Assembly (NCBI GenBank): GCA_002699335.1
Contig: PACG01000241.1
Coordinates: forward strand, 5,029-27,050
Length of the DNA: 22,022 bases
Source of the DNA: Candidatus Poribacteria bacterium
GTDB lineage: Bacteria > Poribacteria > WGA-4E > UBA9662
Direction of reading: 5' to 3'
Shown here: piece by piece, positions 7,814 to 15,620 of the stretch
How the letters are laid out: the number at the start of each line of letters is the position of its first letter
Position numbering within the stretch: position 1 is the stretch's first letter
The notes under the pieces: model-generated
Database searches by the model: none
Seen by the model: only the letters and a program-made list of their open reading frames with translations
Told to the model about the DNA's origin: nothing
Made by a program: the position numbers and the translations under genes

Positions 7814-9343
7814 TTAGTCGATGCGCCCTTTGATCTTTACTTGCCACATAGTGACTTCTGGGGGATCAAGTGTCACTGAGTATAATTTGGTTCCTGGTGC
7901 CAGATAAAACCGCAACTTGATATAGAACTCTGACCTGGTTAACTCCGGATATCTCGCTTGCCTCTCCTGACTCACTTCCGGCCAACCGGTAACACCATTC
8001 CAGGACAGAATTCCCCCTAGTGTGTCACAACGAATTGGATCACAATCAGAAACGGTAAAACCGGGAATAGGCTTTCCTGTATCTTCCAGAACTTCGTACC
8101 CTAACTCTCCAGCAGAAGCATCCACATTGACGTTGAGCCGACCACCAAACTCCTGGCGGAATCGATGTGTAGTCAGGCAACCTGAAGCGTATGAATCAGC
8201 CTCGATGCTAACATACCCATCCGGACGAAGCGTCGCCAAACCTATTCCTCTTCTAACTGGCCTAGCGTAGGCCTTCTCGTAAGGCCGTGGAGAACGACCG
8301 TTATGGGTCAAGTCAGACCCGTTGTAGAAGAACAACAGTTTCTCTTTATGCCTCACTGGACCGGAAGCATAAACCTGTCCCCAATCCCAGGCACCAGGCT
8401 GGCCTCGCTGAATAAACGGTTGACGGTACCGAGTCCATGAAACTGTATTTCGACTGACGGCCAACTGAGGTTCGACAAACCCATCAATACGAGCCGGAAT
8501 AACCGTTGGGCCTTTGGATTCGCCCCAGTAGTTTTCAGGATCTTCAATGGCATACGGCTCGCTTAAATCAGTTAGATACGTATTTAGCATAATGATCCGT
8601 AGTCCACCATCGGTACGGTTAGCCATGTCAAATCCGGCTGAGTAAAACTCGGTACCAGGCGGATCCTCCTGGTCCTGATCAATAACAGTATGCATTCCGG
8701 ACCAATTGAGAAAGTCATTGCTGTCTCGTCGCCCCAACACACGGGTTCTCCGACTGGAACCGCGTTGAGCGTAAAGAATATAGGGAGCATCAGGAAAAAT
8801 TGGGCCGCCGAAGGTCTCTTTCGATGAACCAAATCCAAAGAACTGTTTTTGATAATTGTGATCTCCAGGTGGATAGTGTTGCCAGTTATAACCATCCTTG
8901 GAGTAAAGCGCTTGCCATACCCCTTGATGAGGGAAATGATGAATCCGCTTCCAACGATATATTTCATCTGTCGCTTTCGGGTCCCACAAAATTGCGCCGA
9001 TGGCAGGACAGTCGTTGGGCCAGTTCACGATATTGTTGGTTTTTGAGCCCTCAAAATCGATTGAGCCAAGTTCCGGGCGTGCCCAGTCGGTTCCATTAGT
9101 CGATGTCAGCAGACAGATCCTTCCCTTTGCACCTTGATAGTATAGGTGAAAGATTTGCTGGTTTTCATCGTAGATAATTGGCCCTGTCGCTTCATCTCTT
9201 TCCCAGGGCATTTCTGGCAGAACAGTATGGATTGAATTTTCAACTGTTAGCTTCTCTGACGGGTTGAGTACTCGTTGGGTTCCGAGCATTGACTCAATAA
9301 AAAAATCGTCGATAAATGTCTGTTTCCCAGGATGTATTTCCAT
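7814..9343 (-). CDS. GH32/GH43-like five-bladed propeller protein
   Basis: A 509-residue protein with no signal peptide visible. It resembles the large, mostly uncharacterised glycosidase-like group of environmental bacteria related to glycoside hydrolase families 32 and 43. It opens with QTFIDDFFIESMLGTQRVL, matching the usual FxDD-x-LIES...RxLNP start. It has repeated propeller-blade strands such as IFHLYYQGA and YILYAQRGSS. It ends in the characteristic RRGIGLATLRPDGYVSIEA segment, then a beta-sandwich region with LNVNVDASAGELGYEVLED and GKPIPGFTVSDCDPI. These proteins are thought to act on sugars, but the substrate is not known, and I cannot assign catalytic acids with confidence. No good ribosome binding site precedes the ATG. 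The next gene on the strand, 256 bases on, is the broken AGE epimerase, consistent with a carbohydrate unit. Confidence 0.8.
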   Translation of the reverse strand: MEIHPGKQTFIDDFFIESMLGTQRVLNPSEKLTVENSIHTVLPEMPWERDEATGPIIYDENQQIFHLYYQGAKGRICLLTSTNGTDWARPELGSIDFEGSKTNNIVNWPNDCPAIGAILWDPKATDEIYRWKRIHHFPHQGVWQALYSKDGYNWQHYPPGDHNYQKQFFGFGSSKETFGGPIFPDAPYILYAQRGSSRRTRVLGRRDSNDFLNWSGMHTVIDQDQEDPPGTEFYSAGFDMANRTDGGLRIIMLNTYLTDLSEPYAIEDPENYWGESKGPTVIPARIDGFVEPQLAVSRNTVSWTRYRQPFIQRGQPGAWDWGQVYASGPVRHKEKLLFFYNGSDLTHNGRSPRPYEKAYARPVRRGIGLATLRPDGYVSIEADSYASGCLTTHRFRQEFGGRLNVNVDASAGELGYEVLEDTGKPIPGFTVSDCDPIRCDTLGGILSWNGVTGWPEVSQERQARYPELTRSEFYIKLRFYLAPGTKLYSVTLDPPEVTMWQVKIKGRID

Positions 9344-9414
9344 TTCTATTTTGATTCAATCGTTAGATGGCTAGTTTCAGACAGTTCGAATCTGAGTCTT
9401 GCTGAGACTGCCAG

Positions 9415-10215
9415 TTAGCAATCGTTATATTTTTCTTTGGTAACCCGGTACAGGGAAGTAAAAGCTATGTTAGGCAGTAGCGGTAGAAGACCACCTGACA
9501 TTTCGCTCCGTCTGCCCATACCGGCTTCAGGTGATTCGTTAATGCGGTCCAACTCAAAGTCTGTAATGGGTGCGTTTAACGAACCATAGGGACAAATCGC
9601 TGAAAAACTGTTCTGCATAAGCCACGTAGGCACTGTTCCCATGGGCGCTGTCATCGGTCTCGGCTCGTTTACGGGAATAAGGTCCGCTGTAAAATTAGCT
9701 GGAAATGTGATTTAGTGCCTACACTTTCTTCTCAATGACATCCGTAATACCAACATAGAGATCAGCCCGAGATGTTCCTGCATATTCAAGATTGTTGTTC
9801 CCCATGTAGGCCATTGGATTCATGAAGTAGATGCAGGCACACTATGTCGTACCTGTCTGTCACGTCCAGTACCAGCGGCGATTTGCCCAGCGTATATCGT
9901 TGCTTGGCCGATAGTACCGGTCATTTTTAGACCTCCGCTTTCATACGGATGGGGCGCAATCAGGAGATCTGGTTTGACTTGGCGGATCATATCGGCGATG
10001 GCGTCGATCTTTTCCTGAGTCAGCAGTATGTCATCATCCTCAAATCCAAGATCACGAACATCGTCGAAACCGAGAATTCGGTAGGCACCACGTACCTCCT
10101 CTAATTTTTCTTCCACTGCTTGCTCAACGCGTTTTTCGACATCGAAATTCTGGCCTTTTAGTCCTTTTTGCTCTATCACCTGGCAATGGTGTGATCTGAC
10201 ACCTGTTGTAGCAAT
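9415..10215 (-). pseudogene. PIG-L/LmbE-type deacetylase, truncated and multiply disrupted
   Basis: Reading the minus strand, three frames in succession give one PIG-L protein. The first piece (about 10215-9848) contains IEQKGLKGQNFDVEKRVEQ, LLTQEKIDAIADMIRQVKP, APHPYESGG and GTIGQATIYAGQ. A one-base shift near 9848 then gives IYFMNPMAYMGNNNLEYAG and DLYVGITDVIEKKV, followed by TAG (9721-9719) and TAA (9697-9695) stops. Reading resumes as FYSGPYSRKRAETDDSAHG, and a second shift near 9580 leads to PITDFELDRINESPEAG up to the end at 9415. The N-terminal zinc motif AHPDDxE is absent, so the front of the gene is deleted too. The family deacetylates N-acetylglucosaminyl compounds or mycothiol-type thiols. 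This copy cannot be functional. Confidence 0.85.
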
Positions 10216-10544
10216 TCGTTTGCTGTTTGAGGAATTAGGTTATCTGAGCTTAGAGCTTGTGATGGGGACTTTTCTTTAAAATTCTGCGGAACAATTCTTG
10301 TACGACATTTGATTCCTCGACTTCTTGTTTGTATCGTTTACATGAAATCCAGTGTCCGAGTTAGTGTATCCACTTCATTGAGGAAAGGAATAGATATCGC
10401 TACTGGTTCTGATATCCGGTAGCATTGTCTGCCCCTCTAGCTGTATTTTTAGGTTTTGGGATGGTTGACGGAATTATCTACCCGCAAGTGTCGTTCTGTC
10501 AAGTGTTTAATTTTATGAGTATTGTGTTACAACTACTCTTATTC
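10216..10544. other. Non-coding stretch downstream of the PhyH-like gene
   Basis: About 330 bases lie between the PhyH-like stop and the first recognisable PIG-L codon. I see no gene, repeat or intrinsic terminator. A minus-strand frame that ends in TANELLQQVSDHTIAR looks mildly coding but has no start and no recognisable relative. Confidence 0.45.
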
Positions 10545-11345
10545 TTACTGTTTTGACTGTGGATAAATCCGCGGCATTAGCAGTTTAGCCTTTCGGGCTA
10601 GTGGCAGTCCGGCGAATGCACATCGGTTGTTCCAGCGATCAATTGCTTCGCTAGTTTTATATTCATTGATGATTGCATGTCGAGCTATATTAGTAAAATT
10701 ATGACCCGCCCGATGAACCACCATAACATGAACGATAGCTATATCACCAGCTGTTGCTGAAAGTACTCTCCGCGGCTTCGATAACAACTGATCATCTGCT
10801 ATTTTATAGCCGTCTGTGGTTTCCCATTCGCCATTGAGGTGGCTACCGGGAATCACCTCAGTCGCACCAGCTTCAAAATCTGTATCGTCTAAATAGGTAA
10901 TAGCTGCTGCTAACTCTGGCTGACTATGCCTTTCGTAAGGCCAGTCCTGGTGCCAACTCTGGTGACAATAAAATCCGGGCGGTTTGTTTCGGATTTTCCC
11001 ATTATGGAAGTCGATATTTGATCCCAGCAGATCTACCATAATCGAAATAACTCTGGGGTCTGTAAAATGGTCGAACCAAAAGTCACTCGCTAATACATGG
11101 TCCATCATGCCGACAACGTTTTTAGGGTTAAACGAATCAGTATGAAAATCTTTTGCAAGGTCCATGAAAGAGTAACCCATATTCTGGGGCCGTTCATCGG
11201 TATGAGTAACAAGCTGGTGAAAATGTTGGCGTATTTCGCTGATCTCTGTTGGGCTATAAAACGAAGGAATTAATAGATAACCGTTATCATGAAAAAATTG
11301 ACTTTGATCTGTATTTAGAAATAAGCCCTGGGTTTTAGGTGACAT
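10545..11345 (-). CDS. Phytanoyl-CoA dioxygenase (PhyH)-like Fe(II)/2OG oxygenase
   Basis: An intact 266-residue protein of the PhyH family, non-heme iron and 2-oxoglutarate-dependent hydroxylases. The iron triad is visible: SWHQDWPY supplies the HxD pair and the distal His lies in VVHRAGHNFTNIARH. That last stretch also holds the Arg expected to bind 2-oxoglutarate. The IPGSHLNGEW segment is a family hallmark. The N-terminal QSQFFHDNGYLLIPSFYSP is the usual start of the fold. The start is ATG 11345, with GGAG and a six-base spacer. An in-frame TTG at 11378 lies upstream of the predicted transcription start, so it is unlikely to be used. The substrate is unknown; many environmental bacteria have dozens of paralogues. 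It is the only intact gene in the surrounding 6 kb of decayed DNA. Confidence 0.9.
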   Translation of the reverse strand: MSPKTQGLFLNTDQSQFFHDNGYLLIPSFYSPTEISEIRQHFHQLVTHTDERPQNMGYSFMDLAKDFHTDSFNPKNVVGMMDHVLASDFWFDHFTDPRVISIMVDLLGSNIDFHNGKIRNKPPGFYCHQSWHQDWPYERHSQPELAAAITYLDDTDFEAGATEVIPGSHLNGEWETTDGYKIADDQLLSKPRRVLSATAGDIAIVHVMVVHRAGHNFTNIARHAIINEYKTSEAIDRWNNRCAFAGLPLARKAKLLMPRIYPQSKQ

Positions 11346-11381
11346 TGTTGACTCCAAAGGTTGGTTGCAGTTGATCAAACT

Positions 11382-11387
11382 ATTATA
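11382..11387 (-). promoter_or_regulatory. Extended -10 promoter of the PhyH-like gene
   Basis: On the minus strand, TGGTATAAT gives a perfect TATAAT with the TGn extension. No good -35 hexamer sits at the right distance. Transcription should begin near 11375, leaving a leader of about 30 bases before the GGAG-ATG start. Confidence 0.65.
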
Positions 11388-11406
11388 CCAAGTCTTGTAT
11401 TGATGG

Positions 11407-11431
11407 AGCTAAATGGGTTCTTCATTTAGCT
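11407..11431. promoter_or_regulatory. Inverted repeat upstream of the PhyH-like promoter, candidate operator
   Basis: AGCTAAATG (11407-11415) and CATTTAGCT (11423-11431) form a perfect 9-bp inverted repeat with a 7-base centre. It occupies the -35 region of the PhyH-like promoter on the minus strand. No T tract follows on either side, so a regulator site is likelier than a terminator. Confidence 0.4.
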
Positions 11432-11649
11432 AAGTGATACTTAATCGGATAGGCTAACCCAATTACTTTGAACACTTTTGAAAATAATTAAGTTTAAACT
11501 CAGTCCAAAATTCTGATAATTTAGTGTGGTTGCGACTGACTCAAATGCCTCCTCCAAGATCGGGGTGGCCCCTAAAATCTATCCAACCCTATAAGTGGAA
11601 ATCCCATTGCCTAACAGTCGGGCACTATTATATATCTATAAAACAGGGA
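11432..11649. other. Degraded AT-rich DNA between PhyH-like promoter and IS remnants
   Basis: No recognisable gene. A 63-codon plus-strand frame (11524-11715) is open, but only its basic 3' end (RRRRPHRNHSYRPSIKK) can be linked to anything, namely the IS3-type remnant that follows. Confidence 0.45.
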
Positions 11650-11833
11650 AAAAGCAGACGCAGAAGACCACATAGAAACCATTCATACCGGCCATCAATA
11701 AAAAAGTGGCGCTAGAGACGGCCAGGTAGAGTAAGCAGGAGCTGATCTTTTACGAAGATTTGATCTACATCCCCGTCAAATTACTCCATGGAAAAACCAT
11801 TTTCTGGGGTGGGCTATTGAGGTGTTTGAAGGC
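11650..11833 (+). mobile_element. Remnant of an IS3-type transposase OrfA (HTH protein)
   Basis: Three frames joined give the N-terminal helix-turn-helix of an IS3-family OrfA. First comes a basic RRRR segment. Then KKVALETAR (from about 11697, interrupted by TAG) corresponds to the FKxKVALEA-x-R start. Then, after a one-base shift, ADLLRRFDLHPRQITPWKN and AIEVFEG (11738-11833) correspond to the ELSRKFGVHPNQISQWKKQ...EVFEG consensus. The catalytic OrfB is not seen. It is too short and broken to function. Confidence 0.65.
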
Positions 11834-12019
11834 CTAACGACGTTCGGTATTCCCCATGGATGTGAAGCCACTACAAGTCAAATTTGGGCAGTCGGTCCTC
11901 GAAAATTTTTAGACCCGGATCTCCCATTTGGAAAAGTCATCTTGAGATCCGCCGGTATCGTTTAACTCTATAAACAAAGGGTGTTCTCAGGGAGACGGCT
12001 CAAAACAGCAGAAAACCCA

Positions 12020-13318
12020 ATGGGTGAAGCGAGAAAGACCGCGTTACGGGTTGATTTTGACCCAAGTCTAAAGCCAGAATTCCAAGGTTACAAGCGATGC
12101 CGGACTGCTGGCCTACCGGCAATTGGATGACGTATTGGGATTGGCTGTGATGGCGGAAGGCATCTTCGACAATTGGCGTAGCAGAGAGAATAGGCAACAC
12201 ACACTAATAGCCTCGCATCCTCAGTCCGTGTTCAGTCGCTGGGCTGGTGATGAAGATACGAACGAGGCCGAACGGCTGTGTATGGATCCCACTGTGCGAA
12301 CCCCCGGTTGGTGGTGGTGGGAGAGCAAAGTGGCAACAGGCGGCTTCCAGGAGCCAGATAGGGCGTTTCGAGACCGCAGTGCTTACCGAAGCGTATCACG
12401 TCAACGCCCCTGCGACCTATCTGGAAAATGGGTCGATCGCGTTCAGGAACGCAACCCGATTGGCGAGTTGATTCTGGATCTAGATCGTTTGGTCAGTGAG
12501 ACCTGTGGTGCTCAGGAAGGACGGCCTACAACGGACACTTTGGCGGCACCTGCTACCTTCTGTTTTAACCAGTTCGGCGATCTTGATTGAGCAGGCATTG
12601 TTGCACCAGGGCCAGGTCCACAGCGCTGATGATTGGCATAGTGTGCTTAAGCCAGTCGTGGCCCGTTATCGCGGGCGGATATCGACCGCTTCTTCCGTGG
12701 TGAGGCTACGTTGGCCAATCCCGACATCTACATTGTCCGGCAAGAGGAAGACTACCGGTATGCAATTCGTTGACCCGCTAACCAGAACTTACAGTACACC
12801 ATTGAGCCTTTGCTGAAACGTCCAGTAGGCCGACCATCCAGAGCCCCAAAGAGAACCTACCAGAGTTTCACACCTATCAGGCAAGAACTGGGACCAGGCC
12901 CTCGCGTGGTGGCCAAAGTGGAATGGCATCCGGGCGAGTTGTTTGCCCGCCTCGGCTTCATTGTCACCAACCTGAGTCGGAGCGGTGAAGCGGTAGTAAA
13001 GTTCGACAACGGGCGCGACCAGACAGAGCAGTGGATCAAAGAAGGACAGAAGGCGGTGAAATGGACTTGGCTTTCGTGCCACGACTTGGTGGTCAATCAG
13101 GTTCGACGGCAACTGTTGGCCTCGGCATACAACTGGGGCAACTTCCTTCACCGGCGGGCGTGACCCCACAGCGTCGAACACTGATCGCTGACGACGTCGA
13201 GAGAGAAGCGGGTGAAGATGGAGCCAAGATGGAGGTCCAGGTACGGTATGTCAGGTTTCAGCTTGCCGAGGTGGCTATTCCACCACGACTGTTCAGGACC
13301 ATCCTGGGCCAGATTTGA
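12020..13318 (+). mobile_element. IS1380-family transposase, decayed by several frameshifts
   Basis: The plus strand encodes an almost complete IS1380-type DDE transposase in pieces from different frames. They are LRVDFDPSLK; LLAYRQLDDVLGLAVMAEG with IFDNWRSRENRQHTLIAS; DEDTNEAERLCMDP; then (shifted) RFETAVLTEA; ELILDLDRLVSETCGAQEG, which holds the first catalytic Asp region; FCFNQFGDLD; QGQVHSADDWHSVLKPVVA; KRPVGRPSRAPKRTYQSF; RVVAKVEWHPGELFARLGF; EQWIKEGQKAVKWTWLSCH, with the C-terminal Glu region; and VRYVRFQLAEVAIPPRLF. The start is the ATG at 12020 and the end the TGA at 13316-13318. At least five frame changes and stops make it inactive. I could not identify terminal inverted repeats. 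Its G+C is higher than that of flanking DNA, as expected for an immigrant element. Confidence 0.88.
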
Positions 13319-13532
13319 CGGCTGGGCCCAGTGTCACCCGGGCCGATATGAGTTAGAAGGAGTGCTCCGCAAAGTAGGCCCGTTGAGCACAAAAAGATGA
13401 TTGACTGCAAACACCCACTACCACTGATACAGCAGGCCAAAATTGTGCAATTGAGCCGGTAGGTAGCCTTTACTACCTGCTAGATCCTGTCTCAGAACGG
13501 GATCTGCGCCTGATAAAGAAGATTGACAAGCT
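13319..13532. repeat. Two short inverted repeats between IS remnants
   Basis: AGGTAG-N6-CTACCT near 13463-13480 and AGATCC-N12-GGATCT near 13483-13506 lie one after the other, just beyond the 3' ends of the IS1380-type (plus) and IS4-type (minus) remnants. They may be element ends or 3' hairpins of the transposase genes. I could not find matching partner ends upstream of either element. Confidence 0.3.
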
Positions 13533-14481
13533 TCAGACCAAGTTGCCCTTTGCAGGAAGAAAGTGTTTATCTACAGATTTGCAACCGGACACTTTTACAA
13601 GGGCTCCCATTGAGTCATAAAAAGTCCACGGAGATCGGGTAGGCTTATGAGGCAGCAACGAGAGTCCGAGTTGAACCGTACCTAAGTCACATCGATCAGA
13701 TCGATGGATGATCCGGATCGATCCTTCCTCACTAGCCAAGACTCCCAGGTAGATGAGCCAGATATAGGCCAGACAAGTGGCTATTATCAATCGCATCAGC
13801 CGATCGGGGATGGATAGATGGCTTTTATGGAGATGAAATCTCCGGCCTTTCTGATCGGAAAGAGCGTCTCGATAGAGAAGCGTTTCCGGTAATAAGAACC
13901 AACTGAATCAGCTTCTTTCATATTGGTCACCAGATAGATGAGTACTTGATATCCGATTTCCCCGGGGCAAAAGATACTTTGGCCGTGCGATAAACGTATT
14001 TCCAATGATAGATGGTGACGACCTCGGCCGCGGTCGTCTTCTGCAAGGTCAGGTGCAAAGCTGGGCCAAAGTAAAGTGGCCTTTGCTTCGCTCCAGGACG
14101 ATCCAGGCCAGCAGCAAAGCCCGTTTCCGACAAATCACATTGATGGTTAAAGTGGAACCCCCTCGCCCAATGACGCTACCATCCATCACCAGAAAGTGCG
14201 GGCGATGGGCCAGACTTTCCAGTAGAGTAGGTAGCAGAGAGGGAAAGTAGATCTCTAGGTCAATGCGTTCATTGTTGAGCCAGCGGCTAAAGCGTTTCAC
14301 TAGGCTTTAGGCTAAGATTTAGCCACCATGTGAGGCAAGTTCGTTGGTCAACGGCTGACGATGCCACTGACCAGCGTGGTCAGCCTATTTAGATGACGAG
14401 CCGGATTGCCTTCGGGACCGTGGGATATAGACGATTGAGTCGATTCCGGATGGTGCCAAATTGTCGCGGGATGTCGCTCAT
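13533..14481 (-). mobile_element. IS4-type transposase, decayed
   Basis: Minus-strand pieces in different frames line up with an IS4-family DDE transposase. They are MSDIPRQFGTIRNRLNRLYP (from ATG 14481); NRLTTLVSGIVSRQPLTNEL; VKRFSRWLNNERIDLEIYF; HFLVMDGSVIGRGG, with the first catalytic Asp; KRALLLAWIVLERSKGHF; YHWKYVYRTAKVS; IYLVTNMKEADS; YYRKRFSIETLF, the YREK-like motif with the catalytic Glu; and RLIIATCLAYIWLIYLG with IHRSDRCDLGTVQLGL. The second Asp region is not readable. Several frameshifts and stops make it inactive. Its 5' end abuts the IS1-type remnant, suggesting it inserted into or deleted part of that element. Confidence 0.85.
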
Positions 14482-14539
14482 GGTAGACGAAAGAGAGGAT
14501 ACAATAAGCCACTTGCTTGTAAAAGGGCCACCTAAATTG

Positions 14540-14800
14540 TGTCCGGTAGCGAATCACCGTGGTTGGACTGAGGTTGACGGCTCGTATGGTGTTTCTAATG
14601 CCGCTTTCATCCATGACCAGGACTACGATTTTAACTTTGGCTTCCACTGTTCGGCCCATGACTCTATAGTTGGGTATGAATCTGTTCCGATCACAGTCCA
14701 TCGCACTGCCACGATATCTCTGCGCCCCATGAGAAAGTTGGCCCGGCTTGATGACATTCAAACCTGTATGGCCTGGACACCTCACATCCAAAATCGCCAT
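14540..14800 (-). mobile_element. Remnant of an IS1-type InsA protein
   Basis: From ATG 14800 the minus strand encodes MAILDVRCP, then VIKPGQLSHGAQRYRG, RNRFIPNYRVMGR, DESGIRNTIRAVNLSPTTVI. This matches the InsA order of IS1 (CPDCxS-xxVxKHG, GKQRYRC, F-x-x-DY-x-x-GR, NGSGIRDTARVLxVSPTTVI). The zinc-finger cysteines after the first are mostly lost. After about 14540 the similarity stops, and the frame runs into the IS4-type gene start region. InsB, the catalytic part, is missing. Confidence 0.8.
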
Positions 14801-15061
14801 CCTTCAACTCCCCGTTGACGGATCGATCTCAAGACGGCAGACAATAGCACCTGAAATCCAATGTTACAACAATTCTGAAACCACTATCATCCTATGGTGA
14901 GCCACCGGCTAAAAAATAGCCCCTGATCATTTTTCTTCAAAGTGCTGGAGAGCACGAGAATAATCGCGACTTAGTAAAAAACTTGGTATTCCCAAAATTG
15001 TGGAAAAAATCCTGATTTCCCATTCATTACAGTTTCCCCTCAGTGTCCTAAAGATTCTTGA
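14801..15061. other. Non-coding stretch between IS1 remnant and esterase pseudogene
   Basis: AT-rich sequence with stops in all frames. I see no gene, no clear inverted repeats and no promoter worth naming. It may contain the outer end of the IS1-type element and the eroded N-terminal half of the esterase. Confidence 0.45.
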
Positions 15062-15467
15062 TGGACTAGCGAACTTCGCGTCTTTAACGATCTAGTGGAT
15101 GAAGTGATAAGAAAATACGATGGGCATATGAGTTGGATCTACCGGACTGGTCCGAATATGGGTGGATTTGGTACGCGGTCACTTGCTAGTATGCATGCGA
15201 AACGTTTGGCGACAATAACTCCAGTTTGTGCAGGTGAGGATCCACGCCGGGTGGTACGAGCTCTGAAAAATATGCCAGTTTGGGTTTTCCACGGGGCCAA
15301 AGATGCCGTGGTTCCTCCTCAAGGATTGGAAGAGATAGTCGAGGCATCGAAAGCCAACGGGGAGAAGATTAAGTTTACACTTTATCCAGATGCGGGTCGT
15401 GATTCCTAGACGACAATAGTACGACAATCCAGAATTATACGAATGGTTCTTAAAACATTTGCGGTGA
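15062..15467 (+). pseudogene. Alpha/beta-hydrolase (esterase) C-terminal fragment, inactivated
   Basis: The plus frame reads ELRVFNDLVDEVIRKYD, then YRTGPNMGGFGTRSLASM, DPRRVVRALKNMPVWVFHG, AKDAVVPPQGLEEIVEA and IKFTLYPDAGRDS up to a TAG. After a frameshift, YDNPELYEWFLKHLR follows and ends in TGA at 15465-15467. This is the C-terminal half of a phospholipase/carboxylesterase or dienelactone-hydrolase-like protein. The nucleophile Ser of G-x-S-x-G has become Asn (TGPNMGG), the catalytic His of GHDSW has become Arg (GRDS), and the following Trp codon is now TAG. Only the Asp (KDAVVP) survives. The N-terminal half is missing. Confidence 0.85.
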
Positions 15468-15620
15468 GTTAAACCTATCAACAAGAGGTGGTCTGACTGG
15501 GCGGTAGATTAGGAGTGGGAAACAGCCAAGGTGATAAAATCGTCGATCTACGACAAATCGATTTTAGCCTGATTGCGTGTGCGCATGTGAGCGGCAACCA
15601 ACCGGGGCCTATGCGGCCTA

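Noticed and set aside
9415..9654. Independent 79-residue gene on the minus strand
   Set aside because: Its first part is an out-of-frame reading of the PIG-L pseudogene and its second part is the PIG-L C-terminus after a frameshift.
10216..10370. Minus-strand frame ending TANELLQQVSDHTIAR
   Set aside because: No start codon with ribosome binding site, no recognisable relative and random-looking upstream residues.
11345..11378. TTG start at 11378 for the PhyH-like gene
   Set aside because: It lies upstream of the transcription start predicted from the TATAAT box and lacks a ribosome binding site; ATG 11345 has GGAG.
12789..13181. Minus-strand open frame across the IS1380 remnant
   Set aside because: It is a shadow: the opposite strand encodes clear IS1380 transposase motifs in the same interval.
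14393..14818. Plus-strand 141-residue frame over the IS4/IS1 remnants
   Set aside because: The minus strand carries the InsA- and IS4-like motifs; the plus frame has no ribosome binding site or recognisable content.
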